Origin: Gemmatimonadales bacterium
GTDB lineage: Bacteria; Gemmatimonadota; Gemmatimonadetes; Longimicrobiales; Gaopeijiaceae
Direction of reading: 5' to 3'
Assembly: GCA_007692665.1 (NCBI GenBank)
Contig: REBP01000074.1
Location: 1-64,000 of the forward strand
DNA length: 64,000 bases
Part shown: in pieces, positions 44,553 to 52,829 of the stretch
How the letters are laid out: the number at the start of each line of letters is the position of its first letter
How positions within the stretch are numbered: position 1 is the first letter of the stretch
The notes under the pieces: model-generated
Database searches by the model: none
The model's input: only the letters and a program-made list of their open reading frames with translations
Told to the model about the DNA's origin: nothing
Position numbers and translations under genes: made by a program

Positions 44553-45113
44553 ATGCTCCCCTCACGCCGCAGACTGCCCTCCCCCCCCATCTCCCCCGGG
44601 ATCCTCGGGCCCGTCCTGCCGGCCCTGCTGGCCCTGCTGAGCGGCTGCGGGGCCGATCTGAACGGCGAGGGATCCCCGGCCACCTCTCCCGGCGACGGAG
44701 CGGCCCGTGAGACCGCCACCCCGGCCGGCACCCGGGATCGCCCCATGCAGGGCATGGCATGGGTCATCATCGCGAACGATACCGTTCACGCCGAGGTCGC
44801 CGACACCCCCGAGTCCCGGGAGCGGGGACTCATGTACCGGACCGAGCTCGAGGACGGACAGGGCATGCTCTTCGTCTATTCCTCGATGGCCACCCGGTCG
44901 TTCTGGATGAGGAACACCTTCATCCCGCTGGACATTGCCTTCCTCGACGACCGACAGGTCATCGTGGACATCCAGCAGATGGAACCGGAGACCGAAACGC
45001 TCCACGAGTCCGGCTCACCGGCCATGTTCGCCCTGGAGGTTCCCGGCGGGTGGTACGCCTCCCGTGGCATCCGGATCGGTGCCCAGGCCCGAATCGTCTT
45101 CGGGCGCCGCTGA
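44553..45113 (+). CDS. DUF192 family lipoprotein
   Basis: Exported protein of 186 residues: signal peptide with lipobox LLSGC, a low-complexity linker, and a C-terminal DUF192 domain (about 70-186). The domain has VHAEVADTPESRERGLMYRTEL, GMLFVYSSMATRSFWMRNTFIPLDIAFLD and EVPGGWYASRGIRIGAQARI, broken here by gaps. This domain is common in archaea and bacteria and its function is not known. The gene is monocistronic, with a weak promoter candidate upstream and a convergent neighbour 43 bases downstream. Confidence 0.85.
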   Translation: MLPSRRRLPSPPISPGILGPVLPALLALLSGCGADLNGEGSPATSPGDGAARETATPAGTRDRPMQGMAWVIIANDTVHAEVADTPESRERGLMYRTELEDGQGMLFVYSSMATRSFWMRNTFIPLDIAFLDDRQVIVDIQQMEPETETLHESGSPAMFALEVPGGWYASRGIRIGAQARIVFGRR

Positions 45114-45156
45114 AGGAGCCGTCCGGCCGCCCCGGAACTCCGGCGAGCCGCGGCGC

Positions 45157-46269
45157 CTAGCGGGCCGCTGCGGAGGTGCCCAGCAGCGCCGGCCAGACGA
45201 TCCAGGCCGTGAAGGCCTCGCCGCGAACGCGAGCGCCCACGGCTCCCGTCTCCACCGCCTCGCCCGGCATGACCTGCCCCCACGCCCGGGCCACGATGGC
45301 CGCCGCCGCCTGAAGCCCCACACCCTGCCCCCCGCGGGTGGATCCCCCCAGGAAAAGCCGCGACACCTCTCCTTCCGTCTCCTGCTCGATCCAGCTGCCC
45401 TGTGCCGCCTCGATGGAATTGGCCACGGCGATTCGGACCGTGGTCGGGGTCACGAGCTCCACGAGGAGACGGACGCGCCCGTCGGAGGTGAACCGGGCTG
45501 CGTTGTTGATCATGTTGTAGAGCACACGATCCAGCGCCGCCGCCTCGAGGCAGCGAGCCGCAAGGGCACCTCGCCACGCCGCGTCCACTTCCACGGTCGC
45601 CGGCCGGATCCGCCCCGCGCCGTCGTCCTCGACACCGGGAAACTCGAAGCCGTCCCACTTGTCGACCAGTTCGTCCATGCCGTGGGCCTTCTCCTCCCGG
45701 TCTCTCCGGTGTCCCTCCGGATCAATCTGCGGAACCAGGCTCCTGACAAGCTTGGCCTGGTCGCGGGCAAGGAGCACGGCCGGCTGGACAAGCTCCTCCG
45801 AGGGCACCTCGTCGGCCAGGAGGGTCCCGTACATTCGCAGGGCGAAGAAGGCGCCTCCCCGCAGGTCGTGGAGGGCCCGCCGCAGAACGGGGGATGCGTC
45901 CGGGTCACCAAGGGTCACGAGCCCCAGCCGCTCCAGCGCCTCCCGCAGGGGAGACTCGTCGAAGCCCTGGATCCGTCTGGCGAGTTCCGCCCAATCCGGA
46001 GAGGGCCTCCCCTCCAGCCAGCGTTCGTAGCAACCGACAAGGGCCCCATAGAGGAGCTGCAGGTCTTCCAGGTCCCGCTGCATGATGGCTCCCGCCGGGA
46101 TCTCGAGGCCGTCGCCAAACCAGCGCATCGTCGGCGGGGTGGCGAGCGAAGGTTCGGGCAGATCGACGAAAAAGGGCTCGGGATTCATGCAGGCGCAGGG
46201 GTTGGTCCTCCGCCTCGCGCCCCCCTGGCTGGAGGACGGCAGACTGCGGACAGGAACTGGATCGGGCAT
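45157..46269 (-). CDS. Histidine-kinase-like ATPase domain protein, atypical
   Basis: About 370 residues with a C-terminal HATPase_c-type domain: an N box (LYNMINNAARFTSDG) and a G-rich lid (GGSTRGGQGVGLQAAAAIVA) near the end. The middle holds a helical region with RALHDLRGGAFFALRMY, where the His in HDLRGG stands as a phospho-acceptor would. No membrane segment, PAS or HAMP domain is visible, and no response regulator is adjacent. The start is uncertain: ATGs at 46386, 46269 and 46188 are in frame, and I use 46269. It could be a cytosolic kinase or an anti-sigma-like ATPase. Confidence 0.65.
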   Translation of the reverse strand: MPDPVPVRSLPSSSQGGARRRTNPCACMNPEPFFVDLPEPSLATPPTMRWFGDGLEIPAGAIMQRDLEDLQLLYGALVGCYERWLEGRPSPDWAELARRIQGFDESPLREALERLGLVTLGDPDASPVLRRALHDLRGGAFFALRMYGTLLADEVPSEELVQPAVLLARDQAKLVRSLVPQIDPEGHRRDREEKAHGMDELVDKWDGFEFPGVEDDGAGRIRPATVEVDAAWRGALAARCLEAAALDRVLYNMINNAARFTSDGRVRLLVELVTPTTVRIAVANSIEAAQGSWIEQETEGEVSRLFLGGSTRGGQGVGLQAAAAIVARAWGQVMPGEAVETGAVGARVRGEAFTAWIVWPALLGTSAAAR

Positions 46270-46511
46270 GATGGGTCCAAGATACAATGGTCCCTCCTGA
46301 ACGACGGTTTCGCAAGGCATCCCTGGGAAGGGGGAGGCAGGCAGCCGCTCTGGTCCGGGAGGGGGCGCCTCGTTATCGTGCGTCATGGGGAATCGGCCGG
46401 GTTGGCCGCCCTCCACCAGAGGCCGCCGGCCAGCCTGTGTTCCGACCGTGAACCGCATGTCCGACCCGCCGGGAAGGTGTTCCGGCACGAACCGCCAGTC
46501 AGGAGTCCACC

Positions 46512-47066
46512 ATGAGTTTCCGCACCAATCCGGATCGAATCCTCGACTCCATCGACCGGTCCCGGACGCGTGACGACAGTGGACTCGACTTTGTACGGGA
46601 AGCGTCCGCCCGGGTTCTGGACACCGAACCGCTCGGCTCCGATGCCACGCAGGCGGAGCGCATCCGGCGGATCTTCGCCGCCGTCGAGAAGGCCTACGTG
46701 AGCACCGCCGGCGCTTCCGAAATGCGGCGTCTGGCCGAGAGGTTCCAGACGGTGGGTGACATCAACGGCCTCAAGGCTCGCGGAGACGTGGCCGTGGCCA
46801 TCCACTGGCTGGACCATGATCGCAGCGATGACATCGGCACCTCTCCCTTCGAGATCCTCCCCGCACGCTTCGAGGCGATCCGGAAGGTCACCCAGTCTTC
46901 CCGCCCCGATGCCAACGCCCTCCGAATCCTCCGGGAGGAGCTTCGCGACGGCGTGCTGGCGGCCTACGGAAAGATCGAGCCCCGGGTCCGGGAAGCCGTG
47001 CGCGAACGCGCCGATCTCGGTCACGTGGCTGCACACGTGACCCTGGACCTGCGCCCCGGGGGGTGA
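46512..47066 (+). CDS. Hypothetical protein, 184 residues, coupled to the phosphatase-superfamily gene
   Basis: Not recognised. The protein is soluble, mostly helical and highly charged, with VAVAIHWLDHDRSDD in the middle and a long amphipathic helix (ALRILREELRDGVLAAYGK). There is no cysteine and no signal peptide. GGAG lies six bases before the ATG, a clear start. The stop overlaps the next start (GTGA, 47063-47066), so its product is probably needed together with the downstream enzyme. It is divergent from the kinase-like gene across 242 bases without another gene. Confidence 0.7.
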   Translation: MSFRTNPDRILDSIDRSRTRDDSGLDFVREASARVLDTEPLGSDATQAERIRRIFAAVEKAYVSTAGASEMRRLAERFQTVGDINGLKARGDVAVAIHWLDHDRSDDIGTSPFEILPARFEAIRKVTQSSRPDANALRILREELRDGVLAAYGKIEPRVREAVRERADLGHVAAHVTLDLRPGG

Positions 47067-48115
47067 TCGGGCGCCCGGCGGCGGTCGCGCATTCCCCGTC
47101 ACTCCCGGACCCCGCTGAACCGCCCCGCATCCTCCTCCTCTTCCTGGACGGTGTCGGAATCGGGCCCCCCGACCCCGACGTGAACCCGTTCTGCAGGGCC
47201 GACCTCCCGGTTCTCGCGCGGTGCCTGGGGGGCGGAATTCCCACGCTGGACGGTCCGGCGCCCGCCGGATCCCTCGGGAGGGCCTTCCCCCTGGACGCCA
47301 CCCTGGGCGTGCCCGGACTCCCCCAGAGCGGAACGGGCCAGGTTGCGCTCTTCACCGGCGAGAACGCGCCGCGGCTTTTCGGGAGCCATTTCGGACCCTG
47401 GCCTCCGGTTCGCCTCCGGCCCCTGCTGGCCGAGCGAAACCTTCTTCTCCTGGCGAAGCTGGCCGGACATGGCGTGGCGTTCGCCAACGCCTACCCTGCC
47501 GGCTGGCCCGGTGCGCTCCCCACCCGCCGCCACGCCGCGCCTCCCCTCGCGGCGAGGGCAGCCGGCGTTCTCTCGAGAGATGTGGAGTCCCTGGCAAGGG
47601 GGGAAGCGGTGGCTTCGGAGATCGTGAACGACGGCTGGCGGCGCTACACGGGGCGAACCGATCTCCCCCGGGTCACGCCCCGCGAAGCCGGCGTCACGCT
47701 GGCCGGGATTGCACGAGGCTCGCAGCTGACCCTCTTCGCCCACTACCAGACCGACCACGCCGGTCACCGCGGGGGCATGGTCGGCGCCGTTTCGGCGCTC
47801 GAGCGCGTCGACGCCTTCCTGGGAGGAATTCTCGACGGGGCGAGGGGCGGTCCCCCGCTCTGGGTGGTGGGATGCAGTGACCACGGCAACATCGAGGACG
47901 TTCGGGCCGGACACACCAGGAACCCGGCGCTGGGATTCGTGGTGCGCGCAGGTGGCGCCGACGGGGTCGCCCGGGGCGCCCCGGACTCCCCCGGTTCCCA
48001 GGCCTCGAGGGGCCCCCGTGACCCCATGGAGGGGGTCAGGGACCTGACCCGGCTGGCCCCGGCCATTCTGGCGTGCCTCTCCGCGACGCCGTCTGCGGAC
48101 GTGGTGCCAGGCTGA
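47063..48115 (+). CDS. Alkaline-phosphatase-superfamily metalloenzyme
   Basis: A 350-residue protein of the alkaline phosphatase superfamily metalloenzyme domain, as in phosphopentomutase and cofactor-independent phosphoglycerate mutase. The metal-site strand LLLFLDGVGIG (about 25-35), QSGTGQVALFTGENA with a Thr/Ser-type nucleophile position, HYQTDHAGH, and SDHGNIEDVRAGHTRNP are present in order. Length is shorter than true phosphoglycerate mutases, so another phosphotransfer or phosphatase substrate is likely. It has no signal peptide and is coupled to the unknown gene upstream. The short gap before the gspE-like gene (48 bases) suggests transcription into that operon. Confidence 0.78.
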   Translation: MIGRPAAVAHSPSLPDPAEPPRILLLFLDGVGIGPPDPDVNPFCRADLPVLARCLGGGIPTLDGPAPAGSLGRAFPLDATLGVPGLPQSGTGQVALFTGENAPRLFGSHFGPWPPVRLRPLLAERNLLLLAKLAGHGVAFANAYPAGWPGALPTRRHAAPPLAARAAGVLSRDVESLARGEAVASEIVNDGWRRYTGRTDLPRVTPREAGVTLAGIARGSQLTLFAHYQTDHAGHRGGMVGAVSALERVDAFLGGILDGARGGPPLWVVGCSDHGNIEDVRAGHTRNPALGFVVRAGGADGVARGAPDSPGSQASRGPRDPMEGVRDLTRLAPAILACLSATPSADVVPG

Positions 48116-48163
48116 CCCGGCAGGCCATGGAGGCGCCCATGACGGCGTGAGAGCTTGAGGGCC

Positions 48164-50056
48164 ATGAAGACACGCCCCCGCACTCCTCCCTCCGCATCCC
48201 CGGTCGAATCCCGTGCCGGTTCCCGCGGCGCCGCCTCGTCCGGGGCTCCGTTCTCCGACGGGAGACCCAGGGGCGGGGGCACCGCGCGGCTCCTTGGAAC
48301 GCTCCTGGTCGAGGCCGGCGTGCTGACAGCCGACGATCTCGGTCACGCCCTCGTCGCCCAGCAACGCACCGGAGAACGACTCGGTGAACTGGTCGCGCGG
48401 CTCGGCCTGGCCTCGGAGGAGGCGGTGGCGGAGTCCCTCGCCCGGCAGCTGGGGCTCGAGTACGCCGCGCCTCCACTCCTCCCGGACCCCGGGGCCGTGG
48501 CCCTGGTGCCTTCGGGCCTCGCCCTCCGCCGAAGGATCCTGCCCCTTTCGGTGACGCCGCGGGGTATCCGGGTGGCCATGGTGGACCCCCTGGATCTCAC
48601 GGCGGTGGACGACCTCCAGTTTCACACCGGGCGGCGGGTTACCGCGGCAGTGGCCCCGGCCTGTGCCCTCAGGGAGGCCATCCGCCTGACCTACGGCCTC
48701 CCGCCGGCACCTTCGTCCGAGCGGCGGGAGGCGCCGGAGCCGGACGGGGTCCGGACGGAGGGAGAGCCCACCGCTGCCGAAGAGCTCGGCTCCCTTGCCG
48801 CAGACGGACCGGTGGTCCGCCTCGTGGACCAGCTGCTGGGGGATGCGGCGGAGGCGGGTGCAAGCGACCTGCACCTGGAGCCCCGGGGATCGGGGCTCGT
48901 GATCCGGGCACGGGTCGACGGCATTCTCCGCATGGTGACCGAAGTCCCGGGCACGGAGCGGGCTTCGGTGCTTTCGAGGATCAAGGTCATGGCGGGAATG
49001 GATATCTCGGTGCGCATGCGTCCGCAGGACGGAGGCTTCCGCCTCGTGCGCGGTTCGCGTCACCTGAGTGTTCGGGCCTCGACGCTGCCGGTGGAGGAGG
49101 GAGAGAAGGCCGTCCTCCGCATTCTGGATCCGTCCCAGGTTCCGTCGGGGCTCGACGAGCTGGGGCTCTCCCCTGACGACCTGGCCCGGCTCCGCGCCGT
49201 GATCCGGATGGGACGGGGGGTCGTCCTCGCGGCGGGGCCCACCGGGAGCGGAAAGAGCTCGACGCTCTTCGGGGCCATGGGGGAGGTGGACCGGAGCCGT
49301 CAGAACGTCGTGACCCTGGAGGATCCCATCGAGTACAGGGTGGTCGGCGTCAACCAGGTCCAGGTGCATCCGAGGGCAGGGCTCACCTTCCCGGCGGCTC
49401 TCCGGGCGGTCCTCCGGCAGGACCCGGACGTCATCATGGTGGGGGAGATCCGTGACCGAGAGACGGCGGAGATCGCCATGGCGGCCGCAGTCACCGGTCA
49501 TCTGGTTCTCTCGACGATCCACACCACCGACGCGCCGGGAGGAATCACCCGCCTCCTCCAGATGGGCGTGCCTCCCCACCTGGTGGCCGGGGGGCTCTCG
49601 GGAATCGTCGCCCAGCGGCTGGTGCGGGTGCGTTGCGGCGACTGCGGGGGCCGTGCCGACGGGTGCCCCTCGTGTCATGAGGGCTACCGGGGGCGCACCG
49701 GGGTCTTCGAGCTCCTGATCATGGACGAGGCTCTCAGGGACGAGGTCATGCGCGGCGCGGGCACGGAGATCCTGCGCAAGCGGGCACGGGAGGGCGGAAT
49801 GGGATCCATGGCTTCGGACGCCCGCAGGAAGGTCGCCGAGGGCGTAACGACACCGCACGAGGTTGCGAGGGTGCTGCACCGGGACCCCGGGAGCCGCCCC
49901 CCGTGCGCCCGGTGCGGGAATGAGCTCAGTCCGGGAGCCCGGGGGTGCCCGGCCTGCGGGAAGGAGGCAGAAGCGGTGTGCCGCTGCGGAACACGGCTTC
50001 AGGGCGACTGGCGATTCTGCCCGGAGTGTCTGAGGCCGGCGACGCCTCCCTGCTGA
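48164..50056 (+). CDS. GspE/PilB-type secretion or pilus ATPase with extra zinc-ribbon tail
   Basis: Hexameric ATPase that drives type II secretion or type IV pili. In 630 residues: a MshEN/PilB N-terminal domain (about 40-180), the GspE core with Walker A GPTGSGKS (358-365), GEIRDRETAEIA (Asp box), STIHTTDA (His box), and the C4 zinc element CGDC...CPSC near 495-510. Beyond the normal end are about 50 residues with three more Cys pairs (CARCG, CPACG, CRCG and CPEC), a double zinc-ribbon-like tail. GAGG lies five bases before the ATG. No other secretion or pilus genes are in the window. Confidence 0.88.
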   Translation: MKTRPRTPPSASPVESRAGSRGAASSGAPFSDGRPRGGGTARLLGTLLVEAGVLTADDLGHALVAQQRTGERLGELVARLGLASEEAVAESLARQLGLEYAAPPLLPDPGAVALVPSGLALRRRILPLSVTPRGIRVAMVDPLDLTAVDDLQFHTGRRVTAAVAPACALREAIRLTYGLPPAPSSERREAPEPDGVRTEGEPTAAEELGSLAADGPVVRLVDQLLGDAAEAGASDLHLEPRGSGLVIRARVDGILRMVTEVPGTERASVLSRIKVMAGMDISVRMRPQDGGFRLVRGSRHLSVRASTLPVEEGEKAVLRILDPSQVPSGLDELGLSPDDLARLRAVIRMGRGVVLAAGPTGSGKSSTLFGAMGEVDRSRQNVVTLEDPIEYRVVGVNQVQVHPRAGLTFPAALRAVLRQDPDVIMVGEIRDRETAEIAMAAAVTGHLVLSTIHTTDAPGGITRLLQMGVPPHLVAGGLSGIVAQRLVRVRCGDCGGRADGCPSCHEGYRGRTGVFELLIMDEALRDEVMRGAGTEILRKRAREGGMGSMASDARRKVAEGVTTPHEVARVLHRDPGSRPPCARCGNELSPGARGCPACGKEAEAVCRCGTRLQGDWRFCPECLRPATPPC

Positions 50057-50105
50057 CCTCCCCTCCCCGACTTGCCGGGGGCCATCGGGGGTGGGAGCTT
50101 CGTGC

Positions 50106-51362
50106 ATGCTTCGTCGTCCCAACTTCCGATCCCTTCGCGGCCGCCTGTTCCTGGCGCTCTTCCTCACGGCGGCGGTCCCCACCATCCTCCTCCTCGTCGG
50201 GGGGAGCCTGGTGCTGCGGGAAGTCGTCATGGGGACGGGAAGCGCCGGGCCGTGGGACGAGGTGGCAGAGTCCGGGCAGGAACTGCTCGGTCGCATTCTC
50301 GATGACCCGGAAGCCGACCCGGCCCTGAGGGCGTCGGCCGAGCGGCACCGGGGACTCCTCTCCGAGTCCCTCCGCTTCTCGCGAATCTACGCCTTCCTGG
50401 GCGACAGGGTGCTCCTTCTCCTCCCCCTCGTGGCCGGTGGGATCTTCGTGTTCGCAGCGGGACTTTCGCTCTGGTCGGCCAAGCAGGTTTCCCGATCCCT
50501 CTCCCGTCCGGTTCGCGACATCGTGCTCTGGACCGAATCGCTGGGCCGGGGGGAACCGCTCCCGGTGCAGGATCCGGATCGGGAGGGGAGGGAAATCCGG
50601 GAAGTTCGCGCGCTGCGCAGCGGGCTCCGCGCCATGGAGCGCGAGCTTGCCCTGGCCCGCGCCAGGGACCTGCGGGAGGCCCGGCACCGGAGCTGGACCG
50701 AAATGGCCCGGCGGATCGCCCATGATCTCAAGAACCCGCTGACTCCGATGCAGATGGCCGCCAGGACGGCCGCCCGCTCCAGCGACCCCGCCGCCGCCCA
50801 GGCCGGGCAGGTCCTCCTGGAGGAGATCGCCCGACTCGACGAGCTCTCACGCTCCTTCGCCCAGTTCGGCCGCCCTCCCGAGGGCCCTCCCTCCCTGGTG
50901 GACCTGGGAGAGCTTCTCGTTCACCTGGGCCGGCGCATCGACCCCGAGGGCACGCAGCTCAGGCTCCACGGCGCCGGCTCGGAGGTCTTCGTCCGCGGCC
51001 ATCCGGTCGCCCTGGAACGAGTGGTTCGAAACCTCGTGGCGAATGCGCTGGATGCCCAGGTCCTGACGGGCTCCGGACCGGAGCCCGATCCGGTGGAGAT
51101 CGTCCTGGAGACGAGCGGGGACCGTGTCCTGCTCCGGGTGATGGACCGGGGTCCCGGGCTTCCCCCGGGCGCCGCCGACCAGATCTGGGAACCCGAGTTC
51201 ACGACGAAGCGGCGGGGGACCGGCCTGGGCCTGCCCCTGGTGCGGCAGGTCGTCGAAGCGCATGGGGGCAGGGTCACGGCCCGGCAGCGAGAGGCCGGCG
51301 GTGCGATCTTCGAGGTCAGCCTGCCGATGATCCACGAACCCTCCGGAGAGTCCGCATCATGA
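50106..51362 (+). CDS. NtrY-like sensor histidine kinase
   Basis: Membrane histidine kinase of 418 residues: two helices (about 12-34 and 101-123) around a short periplasmic part, a HAMP domain (about 123-185), an H box IAHDLKNPLTPMQ with phospho-acceptor His206, and an ATPase domain with RNLVANALDAQ, DRGPGLPPG and RGTGLGLPLV. The H-box form LKNPLTPIQ-like is typical of NtrY/NtrB. The start at 50106 has GGAG nine bases upstream. The stop overlaps the sigma-54 activator gene (ATGA), so it is the cognate kinase. Confidence 0.9.
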   Translation: MLRRPNFRSLRGRLFLALFLTAAVPTILLLVGGSLVLREVVMGTGSAGPWDEVAESGQELLGRILDDPEADPALRASAERHRGLLSESLRFSRIYAFLGDRVLLLLPLVAGGIFVFAAGLSLWSAKQVSRSLSRPVRDIVLWTESLGRGEPLPVQDPDREGREIREVRALRSGLRAMERELALARARDLREARHRSWTEMARRIAHDLKNPLTPMQMAARTAARSSDPAAAQAGQVLLEEIARLDELSRSFAQFGRPPEGPPSLVDLGELLVHLGRRIDPEGTQLRLHGAGSEVFVRGHPVALERVVRNLVANALDAQVLTGSGPEPDPVEIVLETSGDRVLLRVMDRGPGLPPGAADQIWEPEFTTKRRGTGLGLPLVRQVVEAHGGRVTARQREAGGAIFEVSLPMIHEPSGESAS

Positions 51363-52825
51363 CCATTCTGCTCATCGACGACGAGGGAAACCTCCGCCGC
51401 ATGCTTCGGGCCCTTCTCGAGTCCGAGGGGTATGTCGTCGTCGAGGCGTCGAACGGAGCCGAGGGCCTCAGGCAACTCGCCGAACATCGCCCGGAGGCGG
51501 TTCTGCTCGACCTCGTCTTTCCCGGTGAATCCGGTCTCGACCTCCTCCCCCGCCTCCTCGAGCGGGCGCCGGGGACACCGGTGATCATGATGAGCGGTGA
51601 GGCATCGCTGGGAGACGCGATGGAGGCCACCCGGCGCGGTGCCTTCCACTTCCTCGAGAAGCCGCTGACCCCGGAGGCGGTGCTCGTCACCCTCAGGGGG
51701 GCTCTCGAGGTCGGACGCGCCCGAGACCTCACCCGCGCCCTTCAGGAGGAGATGGGGGCGGGCAACCAGCTCGTCGGCGAAAGTGCCGAGATGGAGCGGT
51801 GCCGGGAGGTGATCCGGAGGGCCGCGCCCTCGGAGGCCAGGGTTCTCATCACCGGCGAGAGCGGGACCGGCAAGGAGCTGGCGGCCTCGGCCCTGCACGC
51901 CCTGTCCCCCCGGGCGGGTGGACCCTTCGTGCGGGTCAACTCGGCCGCGATCCCGAGGGAACTCGTGGAAAGCGAGATGTTCGGGCACGAACGCGGCGCA
52001 TTCACCGGGGCGACCCAGCGCAGGCGCGGCCGGTTCGAGATGGCCCACCGTGGTACCCTCTTCCTCGATGAGGTCGGTGACCTGGGCCCCGAGGCGCAGG
52101 CCAAGCTCCTCCGCGCACTGGAAACGGGAACGATCCAGCGCGTGGGCGGATCCGAGTCGATCCAGGTCGACGTGAGGGTGGTGGCCGCCACGAACCGGGA
52201 CCTCCGGGAGGAAACCGCTGCCGGGCGCTTCAGGGAGGATCTTCTCTTCCGTCTCGAGGTGGTGCCGCTGCGCATGCCGGCACTCCGGGAGCGGCCCGGT
52301 GACATTCCCGATCTTCTCGAACACGCCCGCGAGCGGCTCCGTCAGCGGCAGGGGCTGTCCTCGCCGGAGTGGAGCCCCGGGGCGGTGCAGGTGCTTCGCG
52401 AGCATCCGTGGCCCGGGAACGTCCGCGAGCTGATGAACCTGGTGGAGCGGGTGGCCATCCTCCTCCCCGACGCGGAGGTGGATGCCGACGAGGTCCGGGC
52501 CCTGCTCTCCGCCGGAGGAGGCAGATCCGGCCCTCCACCCGGCTTCGGGTGGGGCGAGGCGGTGTTCAGGGTCTCGGATCCCCGTCCGCTTCGGGACCGG
52601 CTCGACGACCACGAGCGCAGCCTCCTCGAGGGCGCCCTCCTTGCCGCGGAAGGAAACGTGGCGGAGATGGCGCGTCTCCTGCAGACCGATCGGGGCAATC
52701 TCTACCGGAGAATGCGCCGGCTGGGCGTCGGTCCGGGAGACGAGGACGACACCGGCGACCCGTCCCCGCCCTCCGCCCGGACCCGTGCCCCCGATACCCC
52801 CTCCCCGAGCACGCCGGAGAACTGA
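51359..52825 (+). CDS. NtrC-family sigma-54-dependent response regulator
   Basis: Two-component activator of sigma-54 RNA polymerase. The 488 residues hold a receiver domain (1-120; phospho-acceptor Asp51, Lys101), an AAA+ domain with Walker A GESGTGKE (166-173), the sigma-54 contact loop GAFTGA (213-218) and FLDEVGDL, and a Fis-type helix-turn-helix (about 415-460; LLEGALLAAEGNVAEMARLL). The tail is Pro/Ser/Thr-rich. It is coupled to the kinase upstream and followed after four bases by the outer-membrane gene. Targets may include this operon, but no clear -24/-12 site was found by eye. Confidence 0.93.
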   Translation: MTILLIDDEGNLRRMLRALLESEGYVVVEASNGAEGLRQLAEHRPEAVLLDLVFPGESGLDLLPRLLERAPGTPVIMMSGEASLGDAMEATRRGAFHFLEKPLTPEAVLVTLRGALEVGRARDLTRALQEEMGAGNQLVGESAEMERCREVIRRAAPSEARVLITGESGTGKELAASALHALSPRAGGPFVRVNSAAIPRELVESEMFGHERGAFTGATQRRRGRFEMAHRGTLFLDEVGDLGPEAQAKLLRALETGTIQRVGGSESIQVDVRVVAATNRDLREETAAGRFREDLLFRLEVVPLRMPALRERPGDIPDLLEHARERLRQRQGLSSPEWSPGAVQVLREHPWPGNVRELMNLVERVAILLPDAEVDADEVRALLSAGGGRSGPPPGFGWGEAVFRVSDPRPLRDRLDDHERSLLEGALLAAEGNVAEMARLLQTDRGNLYRRMRRLGVGPGDEDDTGDPSPPSARTRAPDTPSPSTPEN

Positions 52826-52829
52826 CCCC

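Noticed and set aside
47099-50296. A 1065-codon minus-strand open frame
   Set aside because: Antisense shadow of the phosphatase-superfamily and GspE-type genes; no domain or start signal.
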